Of a stretch of DNA of 64,000 bases, positions 12,672 through 25,029 are shown in pieces (within the stretch, counting starts at the first letter, position 1; every line of letters begins with the position of its first letter). The notes under the pieces were generated by a model that was given only the letters and a program-made list of their open reading frames with translations, was not told the origin of the DNA and searched no databases. The translations under genes and the position numbers were made by a program. Source of the DNA: Haliotis asinina (lineage: Eukaryota; Mollusca; Gastropoda; Lepetellida; Haliotidae); contig NC_090288.1 in assembly GCF_037392515.1 (NCBI RefSeq), positions 12,567,969 to 12,631,968 of the forward strand. Reading direction: 5' to 3'.

Positions 12672-13090
12672 ATTTGTTTGTTGTTTAACACAGCACTTGG
12701 CAACATTGCGATATGGCACAGTCTGTAGATAATCGAGTCTGGCCAAGACCATCCAGTGATCATTGGCACGAGCATTGATTTACGCAGTTGGGATACAATG
12801 ACATGTGTTAGTGAGTCTGACCACCTGGGAGTTATGACACGTGTTAGGGAGTCTGACCACCTGGGAGGTATGACACGTGTTAAGGAGTCTGACCACCTGG
12901 GAGTTATGACACGTGTTAGGGAGTCTGACCACCTGGGAGGTATGACACGTGTTAGGGGGTCTGACCACCTGTGAGGTATGACACGTGTTAGGGAGTCTGA
13001 CCACCTGGGGGGTATGACACGTGTTAGGGAGTCTGACCACCTGGGAGTTATGACACGTGTTAGGGAGTCTAACTCGGATCTTATGATTAT
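12672..13090 (-). repeat. Family-B SINE carrying a 36-bp internal minisatellite
   Basis: The minus-sense SINE begins with 'tgtttaacacagcacttggc', then 'gtctgtagataatcgagtct', 'catccagtgatcattggc' and 'tacgcagttgggatacaatg'. At the segment that normally reads 'gacatgtgtcaaccaagtca' it breaks into a tandem array, then resumes near 13069 with 'ctaactcggatctta'. Array and SINE thus form one element. Confidence 0.8.
12805..13074. repeat. 36-bp minisatellite, 7 exact periods
   Basis: The motif gtgtta starts at 12805, 12841, 12877, 12913, 12949, 12985, 13021 and 13057, each exactly 36 bp on. Units differ by only a few substitutions, so the expansion is recent or homogenised. The multiple-of-three period leaves ORFs open on both strands, which I treat as artefacts. 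Confidence 0.95.
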
Positions 13091-14284
13091 ACCAAGAATA
13101 TGAGACAGGGCAGTAGCTTAAGCTACAATAGGAATAAACATTTCATTCCTCGGCAGTACTGCACAAACAGGACTGAATTGTTGCTTCCACGAAAGTCTGG
13201 TTTAGACAGTGTTCTTTGTAAGGAAATACATAGATTCATTTTGCAAGTCTGATTAACTGTTTTCATTTTAGGTAAGGCGAAGAAACATTTTAACAATGTA
13301 AATGTGATTTATTTTGATAGGAGGCTCAGCTGATCTAAATTCTACATAGCCAATAAATAGGGTAGCCTTTCAAGTTCACTTCTCTCGGTCATAGAGAATG
13401 ACCGTAAAGCAGTTGCACCCACATTTGTATTCCCTTTTGGTTCTATAAATAATGTCAAGAATCCTTTCCGATTATGAAACAATCCAGATCATGTCTGTTT
13501 ATTCTGCTTGGGTTCTGTGTGCACTTGCACTCACAAAATATGATCCCAACGTTTACAAAGCGTTCAAGTGGGAACGTTTTCACAACAAAGTCTACTTCAG
13601 AAAAGGAATAAAAGTGCACAGCGCCTTACTTCTCAAAGCAAAATAATCCTGTTCTCCGTGCAGGTATTTTTATGATCTGCCGAAAAAATACGTGAAAAAA
13701 TGACATTGCCAGCGTTTATTATCAGCGTCAGTCTCCCACTTGACAAGGTTAATGTCACAACCATATGAGAAACAAAATGCCATCACCTCATATGAAACAT
13801 ATAATAATAAACTGTCATACAGCTGCTTATCTACATTTTCCTTACAATGTGCGTTGTAGACATACAGTCCGTTTGGGTTCAGATGAGAACGACGAGTGAT
13901 TAAATTACTGGAAATAGGTATAAGTGCGCACAACATAAATGACACGTATGTTCCGCATGAGTTGTTTAATCATTTATCGTCCATATTTGAACCCAAACGG
14001 ACTGGTTGGTCTGCCGTTGCAACCAGTTTCGTTGCATGAAGCAGCTCCTGTTCTAGAAGTACAGGGATTACCACCTTCTTGTCTTAGTGATGTGATCTAC
14101 CCACATGTATTTGACCGGGTGGTTTCACTACTACGTACGCATGCCTATTTATTTCAGTGGACCTCTAATGCTTTGATGACAATGTTTTTCAGTTCTAAAG
14201 AGTTATTGGGTTGAATGCCAAAATTACATGATCGACTGTTCATGGGAATTTGAGCTTATCACTTTACTGGGTTAATTTATGGAA
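13091..14284. other. Intergenic with a 40-bp inverted repeat
   Basis: Short ORFs on both strands (13452-13646 plus, 13670-13945 minus, 13939-14214 plus) have no recognised domain. The inverted repeat at 13865-14004 is listed separately. Confidence 0.35.
13865..14004. repeat. Inverted repeat, 40-bp arms, 60-bp loop
   Basis: Left arm 13865-13904 and right arm 13965-14004 match as reverse complements at 33 of 40 positions without gaps. The outer 17 bp (cagtccgtttgggttca) are perfect. Confidence 0.8.
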
Positions 14285-14440
14285 AGGGACTTTGGAGTAG
14301 CCTTGTGGTTAAACCGTGCACTCGTGTAACGCCGAAGACCTGGATTTGGCATTCAATAATGATACAATTTGAGAAATCTATTTCTGGTGTCCCCTGTCAT
14401 TGTATTGCCCAAATATTGCTAAGAGTTAGGTACATCCCAA
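14285..14440 (+). repeat. Family-A tRNA-derived SINE, degraded
   Basis: Head 'gtagccttgtggttaaaccg' resembles an A box, then 'taacgccgaagacctgg', 'tgatacaattt', 'ctatttctggtgtcccctg' and 'atattgctaagag'. The B box and tail are eroded. Confidence 0.65.
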
Positions 14441-15720
14441 ACCATCCACTCACCATTATGCAAAAATACAGTCTTTGTGGTCAAATGTTCGTATTGTTGG
14501 TTGTTGAGCAGAATAGTGCTCGAAGCCATGAACATCATCTACACTGAAATGTCGATTTCTATTAATTACATTTTAACTGTCCCATAACTCTTTACATATA
14601 TAATTGTAGATGTAAATGGTCAGTAAAAATGTCGTTTTACAACTTTTAATACAAGTCATTATCATGAATTGTCGCCAGAACTTTAATCGTCTTCTTGGCC
14701 CTGAAGCGTTTAAACAACGTTTCTAATGGACAACATTAATGAAAGTAACTGTAGGACTAACACGATATGCAGAACTGTACCAACAGCGTTCCAAAAAATG
14801 TTGGCATTCAAACATCTTTCATTTTCAAGTAAACAAGACTTCTCACTGAATGACGTTCCAAAGACACCTACAGTTCTACTGACCCACACAAAGACTCATT
14901 TGTAGGATTGTCTCGTCCAGAGGTGAACTCTAGTTCGAATGAGGTTACTGAGTGACTAGGTATTATAGGACCTCACAACAAGTCTACGAACTAACACAGC
15001 GCTGATCAGAAATGTAAGTCAAGTGCATTTCTTGTTTGCTTCTCGGACGCTGCTGAGATGCTGATGAGGATGTAGGATGGGCATGTGCTCTTTGAGCCAC
15101 TGAGTCGATGGCAGAAGCCAGCTTAGGATTACAATGCCTACTCCAGCCACCTTCTCACAGGTATAAGGAAGAGGTCCGAACAATTGAAGGCTTTGCTGAA
15201 AGGATGAATATGGCATCTTCTGGAGCCACGATCAGATTTGTTTGTGTATCTACACTTCGTCAAAGGTATTACTGGTTCAGGTACTTGTTTCAACAAGACT
15301 ATTGTTCATGTGACTATTGGAGTACTTTCAAACACTTCATAGTGACATAAAGACATGCCATTTAAGGATTGAACGATGCTGTCGTTCTGGTATTAATGGT
15401 TCCTTTGATGAAAGGAATTAATTGGGCGGTTAGTAGGCTAATGTGTTGACAACATGTACCTGCCTACAATCTGCTAATGTTACAATGTACTAACGTCGGG
15501 TTGCAATGTACTTGAAGGTGTATGTCGAGTTCGTTCTTAATGACACATACCTTTAATACAATGTGATTTGTTAGAATGTTGATTAAAGTGAAAAGGGTTT
15601 GAAGTGACTTCTAGTATTCCTTCACGTTTTCACATTACCATTATGTGTTGTGATAGTGTGTATAATACCAAATTCTGTACAGGATTGAACACACTTAAAA
15701 ACTTACAGATGATTTTATTT
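14441..15720. other. Intergenic, nothing recognised
   Basis: AT-rich, only short featureless ORFs. Confidence 0.4.

Positions 15721-15775
<55 letters not shown>
15721..15775. repeat. (GT)n microsatellite
   Basis: About 27 uninterrupted GT dinucleotides. Confidence 0.95.
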
Positions 15776-15778
<3 letters not shown>

Positions 15779-17990
15779 GACTGCTTCACGTAAATTTTAG
15801 TTGTTAGGTGTACCACAACAAAGTACTGCCGTTATAACCGTTATAAACAAATTTGTCGTCCCTTTGAGTTCGATATAAGCGTTGTTTACTATAATGGTGT
15901 ATCTGCATTGCAAACACCGTGAGTGATATTTTTTTAAAGTTATTCGTAATACCAGAATGGTCATTATTAATCAGTAAGGTGTTGACAGTTTTTGCAACAA
16001 GTAAGAAACCTGATAAATGTATACCTGAAGAAAAATATTTCGAAATTGCACTTAAATGGAATGAGTTAGTTACCATTAAACACGGCATTGATTCAGCATG
16101 TAGCGTCCTCAATGAAGCAACAGAGACTTTTAGAATAAATACATAATAATACACAGAAGTGCGCAAAATAATTCGAATCGATAAAGTATACTGATTTAGT
16201 CCTGGGTACTCTATTTCGCCTGACGTGTGGGTTTTTAAACAAGAAACGCAAACATCTTTTTCTTCCAAAGAGAGCATTAGCTCTGTCGGTAAATAATCTA
16301 TAATGGATTTTGGTTCAGATCCAATCCGGATACGACTGGGTTTACTTTGTGTCGTTCACTGCCATGATTTCATTTGGCAACGACGCTAACCGTCCATTAC
16401 AACCGTGAATGTCAGCAAGCAAAACTAAGAACACATCTACGTTATTAATGTGATAGGAGAGCAAATATAAATAATATCCTTTCTCCAAAGACGGAGCTAA
16501 AAGTGGTAAATGCAAGACGAAATGTCTTGTAGAATTCTCAAGAATGGAGAGAAGTTGTCATGAATGTTCCATCTCGAAAAGGCTATACCTCTTTGCGGAG
16601 ACTAACTGTCCTACCACCAACCACAAAACCTGTATTAGCATGTGCACAGATGTTAGTGTCTGTTAACATGAAATTCATTGGTCACAACTCACAGGGCACA
16701 CTGGTCACAGAAAACATATTTTCACCAGGGGAAATACCGGTTTTATGGTGTTTGACCACTGCGATATCAAGCACAGCACAGACACAGTCAGAGAGAGCTT
16801 ACTGGAACCGAACAGGCTAGACCATGTCTTTTTCACAAGATGGCGACCGTCAGGAAAGGTATCAACAAGTACCATATTTTAGCATAAGTTGGTATGAGGC
16901 GATCTAAACGCTCCGTCCACTATATGTAAACAACAACCGGATATATATCGAGCACATCAGTATAATCGAGTGATATACATGTATATACGTCGATGCAATA
17001 TTTACAGGACAGTCTTAATACAACAACCCTTCTACAGTTATACAAAATACGTTTTTGAATTACCAAACAGCGTTCCTATATTCTAATTTAGTTTTGATGT
17101 TTTTCAGTAAAGTGTATGTGCACAAGTATAACACAAGATCCAAACGTTTTTGAAAAGCTTCCTTCCACTTCCTGTGACCCATCCTCAATACATTTGATAT
17201 GAGGAGAGGTCACACATAACATTATGTAGTTCGCTTTACACAAATAGCATTATTGTCACAAAGCTGAATTATATATTATCATCAGCATGAAACCGTATTA
17301 AGGTTAGGTGATCTGGCGTACAAAAACAACCTGATATTTCTACAACTTCCTACCTCGTTCTCCAGTCTCCAGTTACGGCTATGCGCGATATATGGCTCCT
17401 AATGACTACAGCGCCTTCGGCCCAGCAAACTGCCTAACTACATCACAAACACACTTCGAGCTGTCAGGATAAGGTAATATAAACCTCTGCAAACGTTCAA
17501 AGACTTAAAGACTGCGCTGTATTCCCCAAAGTCAATGTTTGGTTATTGTTAAAAAGTATCAGCTGTTCATCCTGCACGATGTAGACCTTCCACCTCGTGG
17601 TGCACAGCTCTTGGTGGAGTGGGTGTCTCGTTATTACGTTGACAATGGATATTGAATAAATCATGTTGTTCTGCACTGCATACAGACCGAGTCCGGATGA
17701 ACAGGGCGTTCCGGAATGTTTCAGTGGACTGTTAACCATAAACAGATGACCATCGATGACCATTGGTCATTTCAGCGATTACAGAGACACACATTGTGTG
17801 TTAGTACAGGCCTTGGGGTTTTCTGTCTTGTCCTTGACCATGTGGTCAGCTGAGATGTTGCACCACGAGTGGACATGCTGTAGAGACAACTGTGCGTTAA
17901 CGAACTGAATGAATTAAGAACACGGTCAATATTGTAACTTATTTCAGAATCATATCCTATCGTTACTTGAGGTCTCTATCGTAATGTTAA
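15776..17990. other. Intergenic, nothing firm
   Basis: Two overlapping opposite-strand ORFs (15804-16277 minus, 157 codons; 15919-16146 plus, 75 codons) have no domain I recognise, and neither shows a clear start or splice context. Nothing else noted. Confidence 0.35.
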
Positions 17991-18155
17991 GGGGCGGTGG
18001 GGTAACCTAGTGGTTAAAGCGTTGATGCGTCATGCCGAAGGCCCGGGTTCGATTCCCCACACTGATACAATGTATGAAGAATGTTTTTGTTGTCCCCCTC
18101 GTGATATTGCTGAAATGTTGCTTAAAGCGGCGTAAAACTAAACTCACTCACTCAC
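17991..18155 (+). repeat. Family-A tRNA-derived SINE, nearly intact
   Basis: Internal RNA polymerase III promoter elements are visible: A-box-like 'taacctagtggtta' and B-box 'ggttcgattcc'. The body follows ('tgatacaatgtatgaag', 'gtgatattgctgaaatgttg', 'cttaaagcggcgtaaaac') and the (CTCA)n tail ends the element. The head resembles a tRNA but lacks a full cloverleaf by eye. Confidence 0.85.
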
Positions 18156-18204
18156 AATGATATGCCATCGTAGCTGTATATTTCTTCAAGGGTTTAAAAT
18201 GTCA

Positions 18205-18365
18205 AGGGGCGGGTGGGTAGCCCAGTGGGTAAAGCGTTGGCACGTCACGCCGAAGAGCCCTATTCCAATTCTCTCATAGGTACAATGTATGGAGTCTATT
18301 TCTGCCCCCCGTTGTGATAATGCTGGAATATTGCAAAAGGCGGGTTAAGACCATACTCATTCACC
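18205..18365 (+). repeat. Second family-A SINE in tandem
   Basis: Starts about 50 bp after the previous copy in the same orientation: 'gggtagcccagtgggtaaag', 'cacgtcacgccgaagagccc', damaged B box, 'ggtacaatgtatggag', 'aatgctggaatattgc' and 'ctcattcac' tail. More diverged than its neighbour. Confidence 0.8.
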
Positions 18366-18912
18366 CAAATTGTCTGGGCGTTTAAAAGATATGGAAATGT
18401 AAAATTTCAAACGTTAAATTATTTCCATTTTTTGTGTAAACATACGGTCTAACATTGTTGTGTCGAAGTCGAAGTGACCCGCGTAAATATATCGAGTTAT
18501 CTGTAGTTAATACAGCAGAGACATGAATTAAATAAGGCACGATGCTGTTACTTCGACACAAACTTAGTTTCGACACAATAGTGAAGTTCGACTCAACACT
18601 AATAACTGTCATTTCAAAGGTGTTGGATATATTTCAATGAAAAACAAACATTAGGCCTTACAGCACAGGTAACATTCATTTTGAGCACAAATGACAAACA
18701 ATAAAGACCAGTGATACAAATATCATGATCCCAGGCACTAAATATCTGATCCAGAGTTATGTCTAGGCCGCTGTTACAGAGCTTGTAAAAGTTTACTTGC
18801 AGCTTTAAACGACAAACACATCAAATGCTGGATATCATCTGATGGTATTCCATAACACCTGCCCATGAAATAGTTGGAAGCACACAATAGATCATTCGTG
18901 TAAATCTCTGTT

Positions 18913-19062
18913 AGAACTGGTATTCAGCAACCAATGTTTGTTGTTTGAGAACTGATGAGATCAGACGGTCAGGCTCTCTGACTTTGTTGACACGTCATCG
19001 TATCCCAGTTACGTACATAGATGCTCATGCTGTTGATCACTTAAATATCTGCTCCATTATTT
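18913..19062 (+). repeat. Family-B SINE, tail truncated
   Basis: Matches 'agaactggtattcagcaacc', 'gatcagacggtcaggctc', 'gactttgttgacacgtcatc', 'gtatcccagttacgtacata' and 'gatgctcatgctgttgatca'. Confidence 0.75.
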
Positions 19063-22000
19063 AGACTTCAAAGCCTTTAAACGTTAATATACCTGTGAAT
19101 GGCATAAAACAACAGGACAAAGAAAAGGTGTAGTCGAATTCGAGTCAAGGTTTTGTCATCTTCAGGTCAACGGGGAACATGCAAATGTTTGGTTTGCAAC
19201 TGTTTAGGATCTACTCTATCAAGCGAATCCATCAGTTATTCCCTATATATTTTGGGCCTATTGTTCAACATGAGATACTGATCTTTTTTATATTTCGACA
19301 AAACCTTATCCATAATTATTATAATCTTTTGCAGAAAACACATTCGATAATACAGTTCAGACTATGACGCCATGAACATGTTCCTATGGGTCTTCGTCAA
19401 CAGTAATGGCGCCAGAAGTTCGCGAAATGGTGGCATATGGGGGCACCACCATTTTTATCCATCATAAAAGGAATGTCAGGCACATCTGAAACAAATAAAA
19501 CTCCCCAACATGTCCCTGTTTCCTACACCTAACACCCTGACACATTTTGGCACCAAAGTGTTCAACTGAAGAACAAGGTTTGGCATAGTACATGTCAACT
19601 ATTTGTTCGCGTGTATACCATAGTGTAACCTTAAGCATACTGAGAAGCCAGTGGTTCCTTAAATGCTTTGATAAAAACAAAACTGCACCTGTTCTTGGGG
19701 ACAAGCTTATCAATACGAGGACTCCAGCGTGTATACTCCTAAGAAGACGGTTCCTAGTACAGGTCATCTAAAGGAACAGTTAGGTCATGCTATTTTTTGG
19801 ACCAATACAATTTCTTCATATCTTCGAGGGATTTTTGTTCGTATCTAATTTGCATTAATCACAAAAACCCCGTTTACAACATTCTTGCGAAAAGGTGCAC
19901 TGAAACCAAGGCTTGGCTAAGTAACTGGTATGTATATTTGTACATGTTTCTCAATGTAACGTTAAGGCGAGACCAAGTTTACAAACACCTCGACAAATCA
20001 CTTTAACGTTTCACGATAATAAACAAAAGCTAAAAAAGCTTTCAATGTCCATAAGAAATCGTTGTTGAAGGCAGAGTCGATTGTACATTTCTGCCATACC
20101 ATGAGCATGTGTGTGTGAATAACTATGAATGATAATGATAAGTAATAATTCAAGTTCTTGCAGTCAAAACAAGCTAACATCAAATCTGTCATGTTATCTC
20201 CCACGGTAACATGTACTCCGAGAGTGCTTGTACATACATTTGTCAAAGGTTGCAGCTATAGGAAAGGAGACGGGAAGATGTTTTACTGGACGGGAACCAC
20301 AAAAAAAGAACGTTCAATGTTAAGTTACTATTTTGAAAGGGACAGTTTACCTCCCTTTTAATAACAGTGATCATGACCAAATTCTGGAAGCCCAAAACAA
20401 TGTCATATCATAAATCAATAGTGCGGAAAGCGGCATTATCTGGTGTTAGGATCCTACTGTAGAACTGGCAGAAGACGGCATTTCGGATATCCATGTTAAT
20501 TCCAAGGATCCTGACTACATAACTCAGGTGTTGAGTGAACTTCTACATCATCTGCAAGGAACATCGTCAAGACGTCCAAGTGTCATGTCCTTGTTAAGCC
20601 TTTTGCTTTCACTAGGTTATTACATGATATTTTGTCTCACGTGCTTCCTTGTCAGGGTTATGTCTGGAACGACTTTTGACTCGTACCATGCGGTCCCGTT
20701 TTTCAAGTGCACAATTGCCTTGCCTTGCGTGTGTTTGTGACTGGTACCACCGAATACGACATATATCCCCGGACACCTGGAATCATCTGACTTACTGACT
20801 TGTACAATTAGTTACATCGAAGGTGAATTTAATCCTCTAATTTGGGGGAACCAACTGTTAACCTTACGTACATGAACTACACGAGGATCATGCATCAACT
20901 TGCTGAAAAAATGTGCAAATACCATGCATGTGAACAGCTGCGTTTTGGTGTAAAGTTTTGTTAAGAATTTACCAATTTTACCTTACTGTATCATTCAATG
21001 AACTCAAGACAATAATCATGTCATTACAAATTTGTTTTGCAATACATCCGTTCATGTGTAAACAGTACCTTTAAAGAGCATGGAACATTTTGCAAAACTT
21101 AGTTTAGAACAGGTGCCTGAAGTAAATGGTTTTATTTACACTCGTGAGTCTAAAGATTCATAATCACTCACGTTCCTATTAGCATGTATTTAAAGAATTG
21201 ACCATCTACGTTTAATTCTAGAGTCACCTCCGCTTCTGGAAGTGATTGCTTGTGGTCATGTTTTTGTCTCTTCAGAATTTAAATGAGTACACGGTTTTGC
21301 AATTCGCACACGATTGCGGTTTAAGGGGCTTTGACGTTTTTATGAACGAAATCTAAACATCGGATTTATTCTGCGTGGCTATAGTGGGAGTAATGCTATT
21401 CATGAACTGCGTCAATGATTAGGATGGTTTAGTTGGTGTAACGCCGCTTTGAAAACATAGTATTTGATTGTCGTTAAGAGGGGCAAAGTACTGGATCACT
21501 GTAGTATTAGGGGTATTGCGGGGCGCATTTGAAAGGCATGAACTATTTGAGGGACTGGATTATATCTTGTTGAAAAAGGTTAATATCGACATTAAGAGAC
21601 GATAGTTACAATGGTGATTTTTTTTTTATACATCCAATATCCATGTCCTTATCCCTGTTACTCCCGCCCCCGCCCCAGCTCTCCTCACCCCCGTCTCCCT
21701 GTCACTGTGCATAGAAGGCCTAGTGCTGTACTTGGCACAATGGAAGATATGTATTTTCAATGGGATCAAGACTACGTTATTTTGTATTTCAGGATGAATA
21801 TTAAAAACATAATCTAAATACTGATAACCGGACATCCTTAATACATTGCTCTAGAATTAAAATTTGAGTTTGTTTTGGCAAACATTTCCCCCATATGAAG
21901 ATATGCTGCTGATCTGTTAGAGAAGGGAAACAATAAATTGGCATTTTGTGTAATGCCTGTTTGATTAACAATGTTTAGAGGATCTTACAAACCCTGTGTG

Positions 22001-23012
22001 TTGGTTGAAAACAAAAGATAGACCTTAGCTTTGAATTTCCTTTTTCTTTTCGCTGATAAAATCCATATAAAAGGGATATATATTTGCTGTGATGTAACAT
22101 TTAAAAAGTATGTTTACAAAATATGAGAACAGTGGAATCTGATATGAAACTGAACTTCGGTACCAGATTACACGATGAGATACAACTGTTGAAATACTTT
22201 AGTTCACCGATTTTTATGCTTATTTCAAGCCTGAGTATTTTTATGCATATCTGAAAGGTCTAAAACTATCGCAAACAAACGCAATGAAATCGTTAGATAA
22301 GAAACATGGAATTTACAACAACCTACGCGATTGTACCATGTGGTCTTGAGAGGAATGCTCGAATTTTTTTCACCTTTTGAAAAAAACCCAGCAGTTCAAA
22401 GAGTTCGACGAGGACTGAGAGAGTGCTTTGCACCGAAAACGGTAGCTCTGTTTTTGCATGTTTAGCATGAAGCTGGCAGAGACAAAAGCTCCACGACATT
22501 GACGTCTAAAGGAACACTTATGCCCTGGTTCATATGCCACTTATGCATCTGGTCATCAATAACGAATACAATTAACATAAATATGATTATTTTACATTTT
22601 ACTTTGTTACTTTATGTATGTAAACAAAACACCTGAACACAATACATACGACTTAAAATTGCTAAATAATATAGATAAAAAAGTTTACCTTGAATGTCAT
22701 CTGTGTTGAGATCAGTAACCACGAACAGATGCACCATCAGATATAGCTTTGTTTCGGAAAATCAAATTTCGACACATGGTTAGGTAACTCTGACTCATCT
22801 TTAGAAACACCGAACACTCTTTTTACATGCTTTGCTTACTTGCTGTTTAACAGCACAAACAGCCACACGCCTGTCGTGTGACGGCGATATACAATCAAAT
22901 TAAAAATCGGCAAGCATGTGATTGATATTATGAGCTTCGTTCCACGGGCGTAGCGTACGCATTCTGTCAAGTCATCCACCCTGACCACATGATACGAAGT
23001 GCTTACCAAGCA
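19063..23012. other. Intergenic, nothing recognised
   Basis: Almost 4 kb of AT-rich DNA with only short featureless ORFs on both strands. A pyrimidine-rich run with repeated 'ccc' lies near 21650-21710. A scrap 'gtgtaacgccgctttgaaaa' near 21438 may be old SINE tail. Confidence 0.4.
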
Positions 23013-23172
23013 GTGAGTGAGTTTGGTTTTACGCCGCGTTTAGCAATATTCCAGCAATATGGTGGCGGGGGTCACCAGAAATGAACGTCACATATTGTAT
23101 CCAGGTGGGGAATCGAACCTGGGTCTTTGGCTTAACGAGCGAACTCTTTAACCAATAGGCTACCCCTCGGCC
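23013..23172 (-). repeat. Family-A tRNA-derived SINE, nearly intact
   Basis: Minus-sense: (GTGA) tail, 'gttttacgccgcgtttagca', 'atattccagcaatatggtgg', 'gtatccaggtggggaatcga', 'acctgggtctttggctta' and 'ctttaaccaataggctaccc'. Both the B box and the A box are recognisable on the complement. Confidence 0.85.
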
Positions 23173-23394
23173 TTTTTTCACAAGAAGCATACGTTACTGG
23201 GAACTATTCTTAGCCAGAACCCCTAAGTGGTTTTGATGCTACACTGCTATAAAGAACATTCTCGTGCATATTGAGCTTTCTACACTGAATTAATTGCTGA
23301 TTATCACCACCAGGCCCGGCCATGACAATGTGAAAAAGCAATAAATTTTGGTTTTAAGCATTTTCAACGTGAATGGACTTCGTCAACAGAAACC

Positions 23395-23475
23395 ATCACT
23401 GGGCTAGTGGAGAGAACGTCAGTCAGGATATCGGGAGGTTGGGGTTCGAATCCCGGTCCCGTCGTACCATACATT
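23395..23475 (+). repeat. tRNA-like sequence, probably a SINE head
   Basis: An A-box-like 'gggctagtggagagaacg' is followed about 35 bp on by 'gggttcgaatccc', a strong B-box match. I cannot fold a clean acceptor stem or anticodon arm, so I do not call a functional tRNA. It differs from the two main SINE families. Confidence 0.45.
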
Positions 23476-25029
23476 CAAAAACGTTTACAGATGGTAATTG
23501 AATCCTGCCTGGCGTTCGGCTTTGAGAAGCACACGCGCACACAGATGCACACACGCACGTCAAACGGCAATAATCTTGAGCACGACGTCGAAACACTGAT
23601 CAACCTTACCTCTTCAAACCATAAATTTGTACAAAACACATCTAGGTTTGCAGATATGAATACTGAATTAAAAAATACAACACGACATGAGCATACGCAA
23701 GACTTAACCTCATATTATATATATATATAAGGAGAGAACAGCTATCACCAACCTTTCAACCAAGAGCACGTGTAAAAGATGTCTCGGATCTTCCGAAGCG
23801 AAATACGGAATGAGGGAAACATGACCGTGGCTCTGGTATACACTTAAACCGTGTTGACTTTGAGTCCTGGCCAATTCCACATGACAATTCCAGTTGCAAG
23901 AAAAGCCAGTATTCCCTTCACATCCACAGCCCTGAAGATGAAAAAAGAGTTTCAGCGGATTAACGGGATAAGCCATTCTGTAACGTGACCGAGAATGATA
24001 ACGGGACTTGTGTTTACCTGGCGATCGTACGCGCCGGCATTTTGATTTTCTCTGGGCTTCGGCTAGCAATTCTATTCAGTTTTTAGGATTGTATTATAAA
24101 CAAAATTGACTTTAGGGGGATAAGGGGAATGTGTTTATGGCATTGTGGAAGGTTTAGCATGCAATTAATAATTATGAACTTCAACGTCTCGTTGTATGAA
24201 CATAACAGCTGAAAAAAATATGTTCAAATAATGTTATGTACATTGTTGTCTGTTGAAGTGCACTTCTAGTTATTTACGTGGGAAGATCGAAATGTATTTT
24301 TGTTATTTATTTAGTGTACAACTGTAGAAGTAGATGTATGTGTGTATTAATACCATGATTTATAGAATTAACATAATGTGTTATTTATCGAAGAAATTAA
24401 CAACAAGAAATATACTCTTCAGATAAAGCAGGGGATAATGAACTTCCAATTTGATTAGGAAGTGAAACGTTATCAAACGTTATCAAACGTTTCAAGGACA
24501 GACATCTTATGAACGCACCACCATTTCCCTCTATTACCACCCCTAAACACAACGCATGATATGCACGTGCACAACGCAGTAGCTCCATACACGCGCATGG
24601 GGTCCGATTCTTGATTTTAACTTTTTTTCAAGAAGGTAGAGAAATCACTTAGAACATTGATTTTGATACTCATCTTGCGTCACACATTTCTTTGTGTTTG
24701 TTTCTAGTCGTTTGTTTTAAAATGAAAATCGTATACATGCAAATTACATGCCACACACCAGTCATCTTTCACATAACTGTGGTTGTAAGGAAGTGCAAAT
24801 GGTGATGTATTCTCAAAACTTTCAATAATATCCCATCAACATTGACTGGCTCCGATAAATCTCCTAACTGTTTTAATCGTAAATAAAAAAATGAAGATCC
24901 CCTATTTTTTTAAGAGTTTAGTTACATATTGAAAGTATATCTTGTGAACATACTCTGTTGTGGTTGGGTCCCCAGTGCATATACTGGTACATAACCTCTT
25001 TTACTACCACTACACATACTGGTATATAA
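23476..25029. other. Intergenic, nothing recognised
   Basis: Short ORFs only, and a (TA)n run near 23716-23730. The triplicated 'cgttatcaaa' at 24468-24490 is a small direct repeat. Confidence 0.4.

Noticed and set aside
12756-13040. Repetitive ORFs on both strands over the 36-bp array
   Set aside because: The multiple-of-three period and SINE origin explain them; no start context or flanking coding sequence.
15804-16277. 157-codon minus-strand ORF as a gene
   Set aside because: Overlaps an equally plausible plus-strand ORF, has no recognised domain, AT-rich codon use like the surrounding DNA and no splice or start support.
17991-18365. Genuine tRNA genes at positions with A and B boxes (also 23013-23172, 56243-56414, 49556-49695, 23395-23475)
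   Set aside because: Many diverged copies, 3' bodies and (CTCA)n tails show they are tRNA-derived SINEs; no clean cloverleaf could be drawn.
21611-21835. Pyrimidine-rich ORF pair as a splice-associated exon
   Set aside because: Low-complexity C/T run on one strand and a shadow on the other; no coding evidence.
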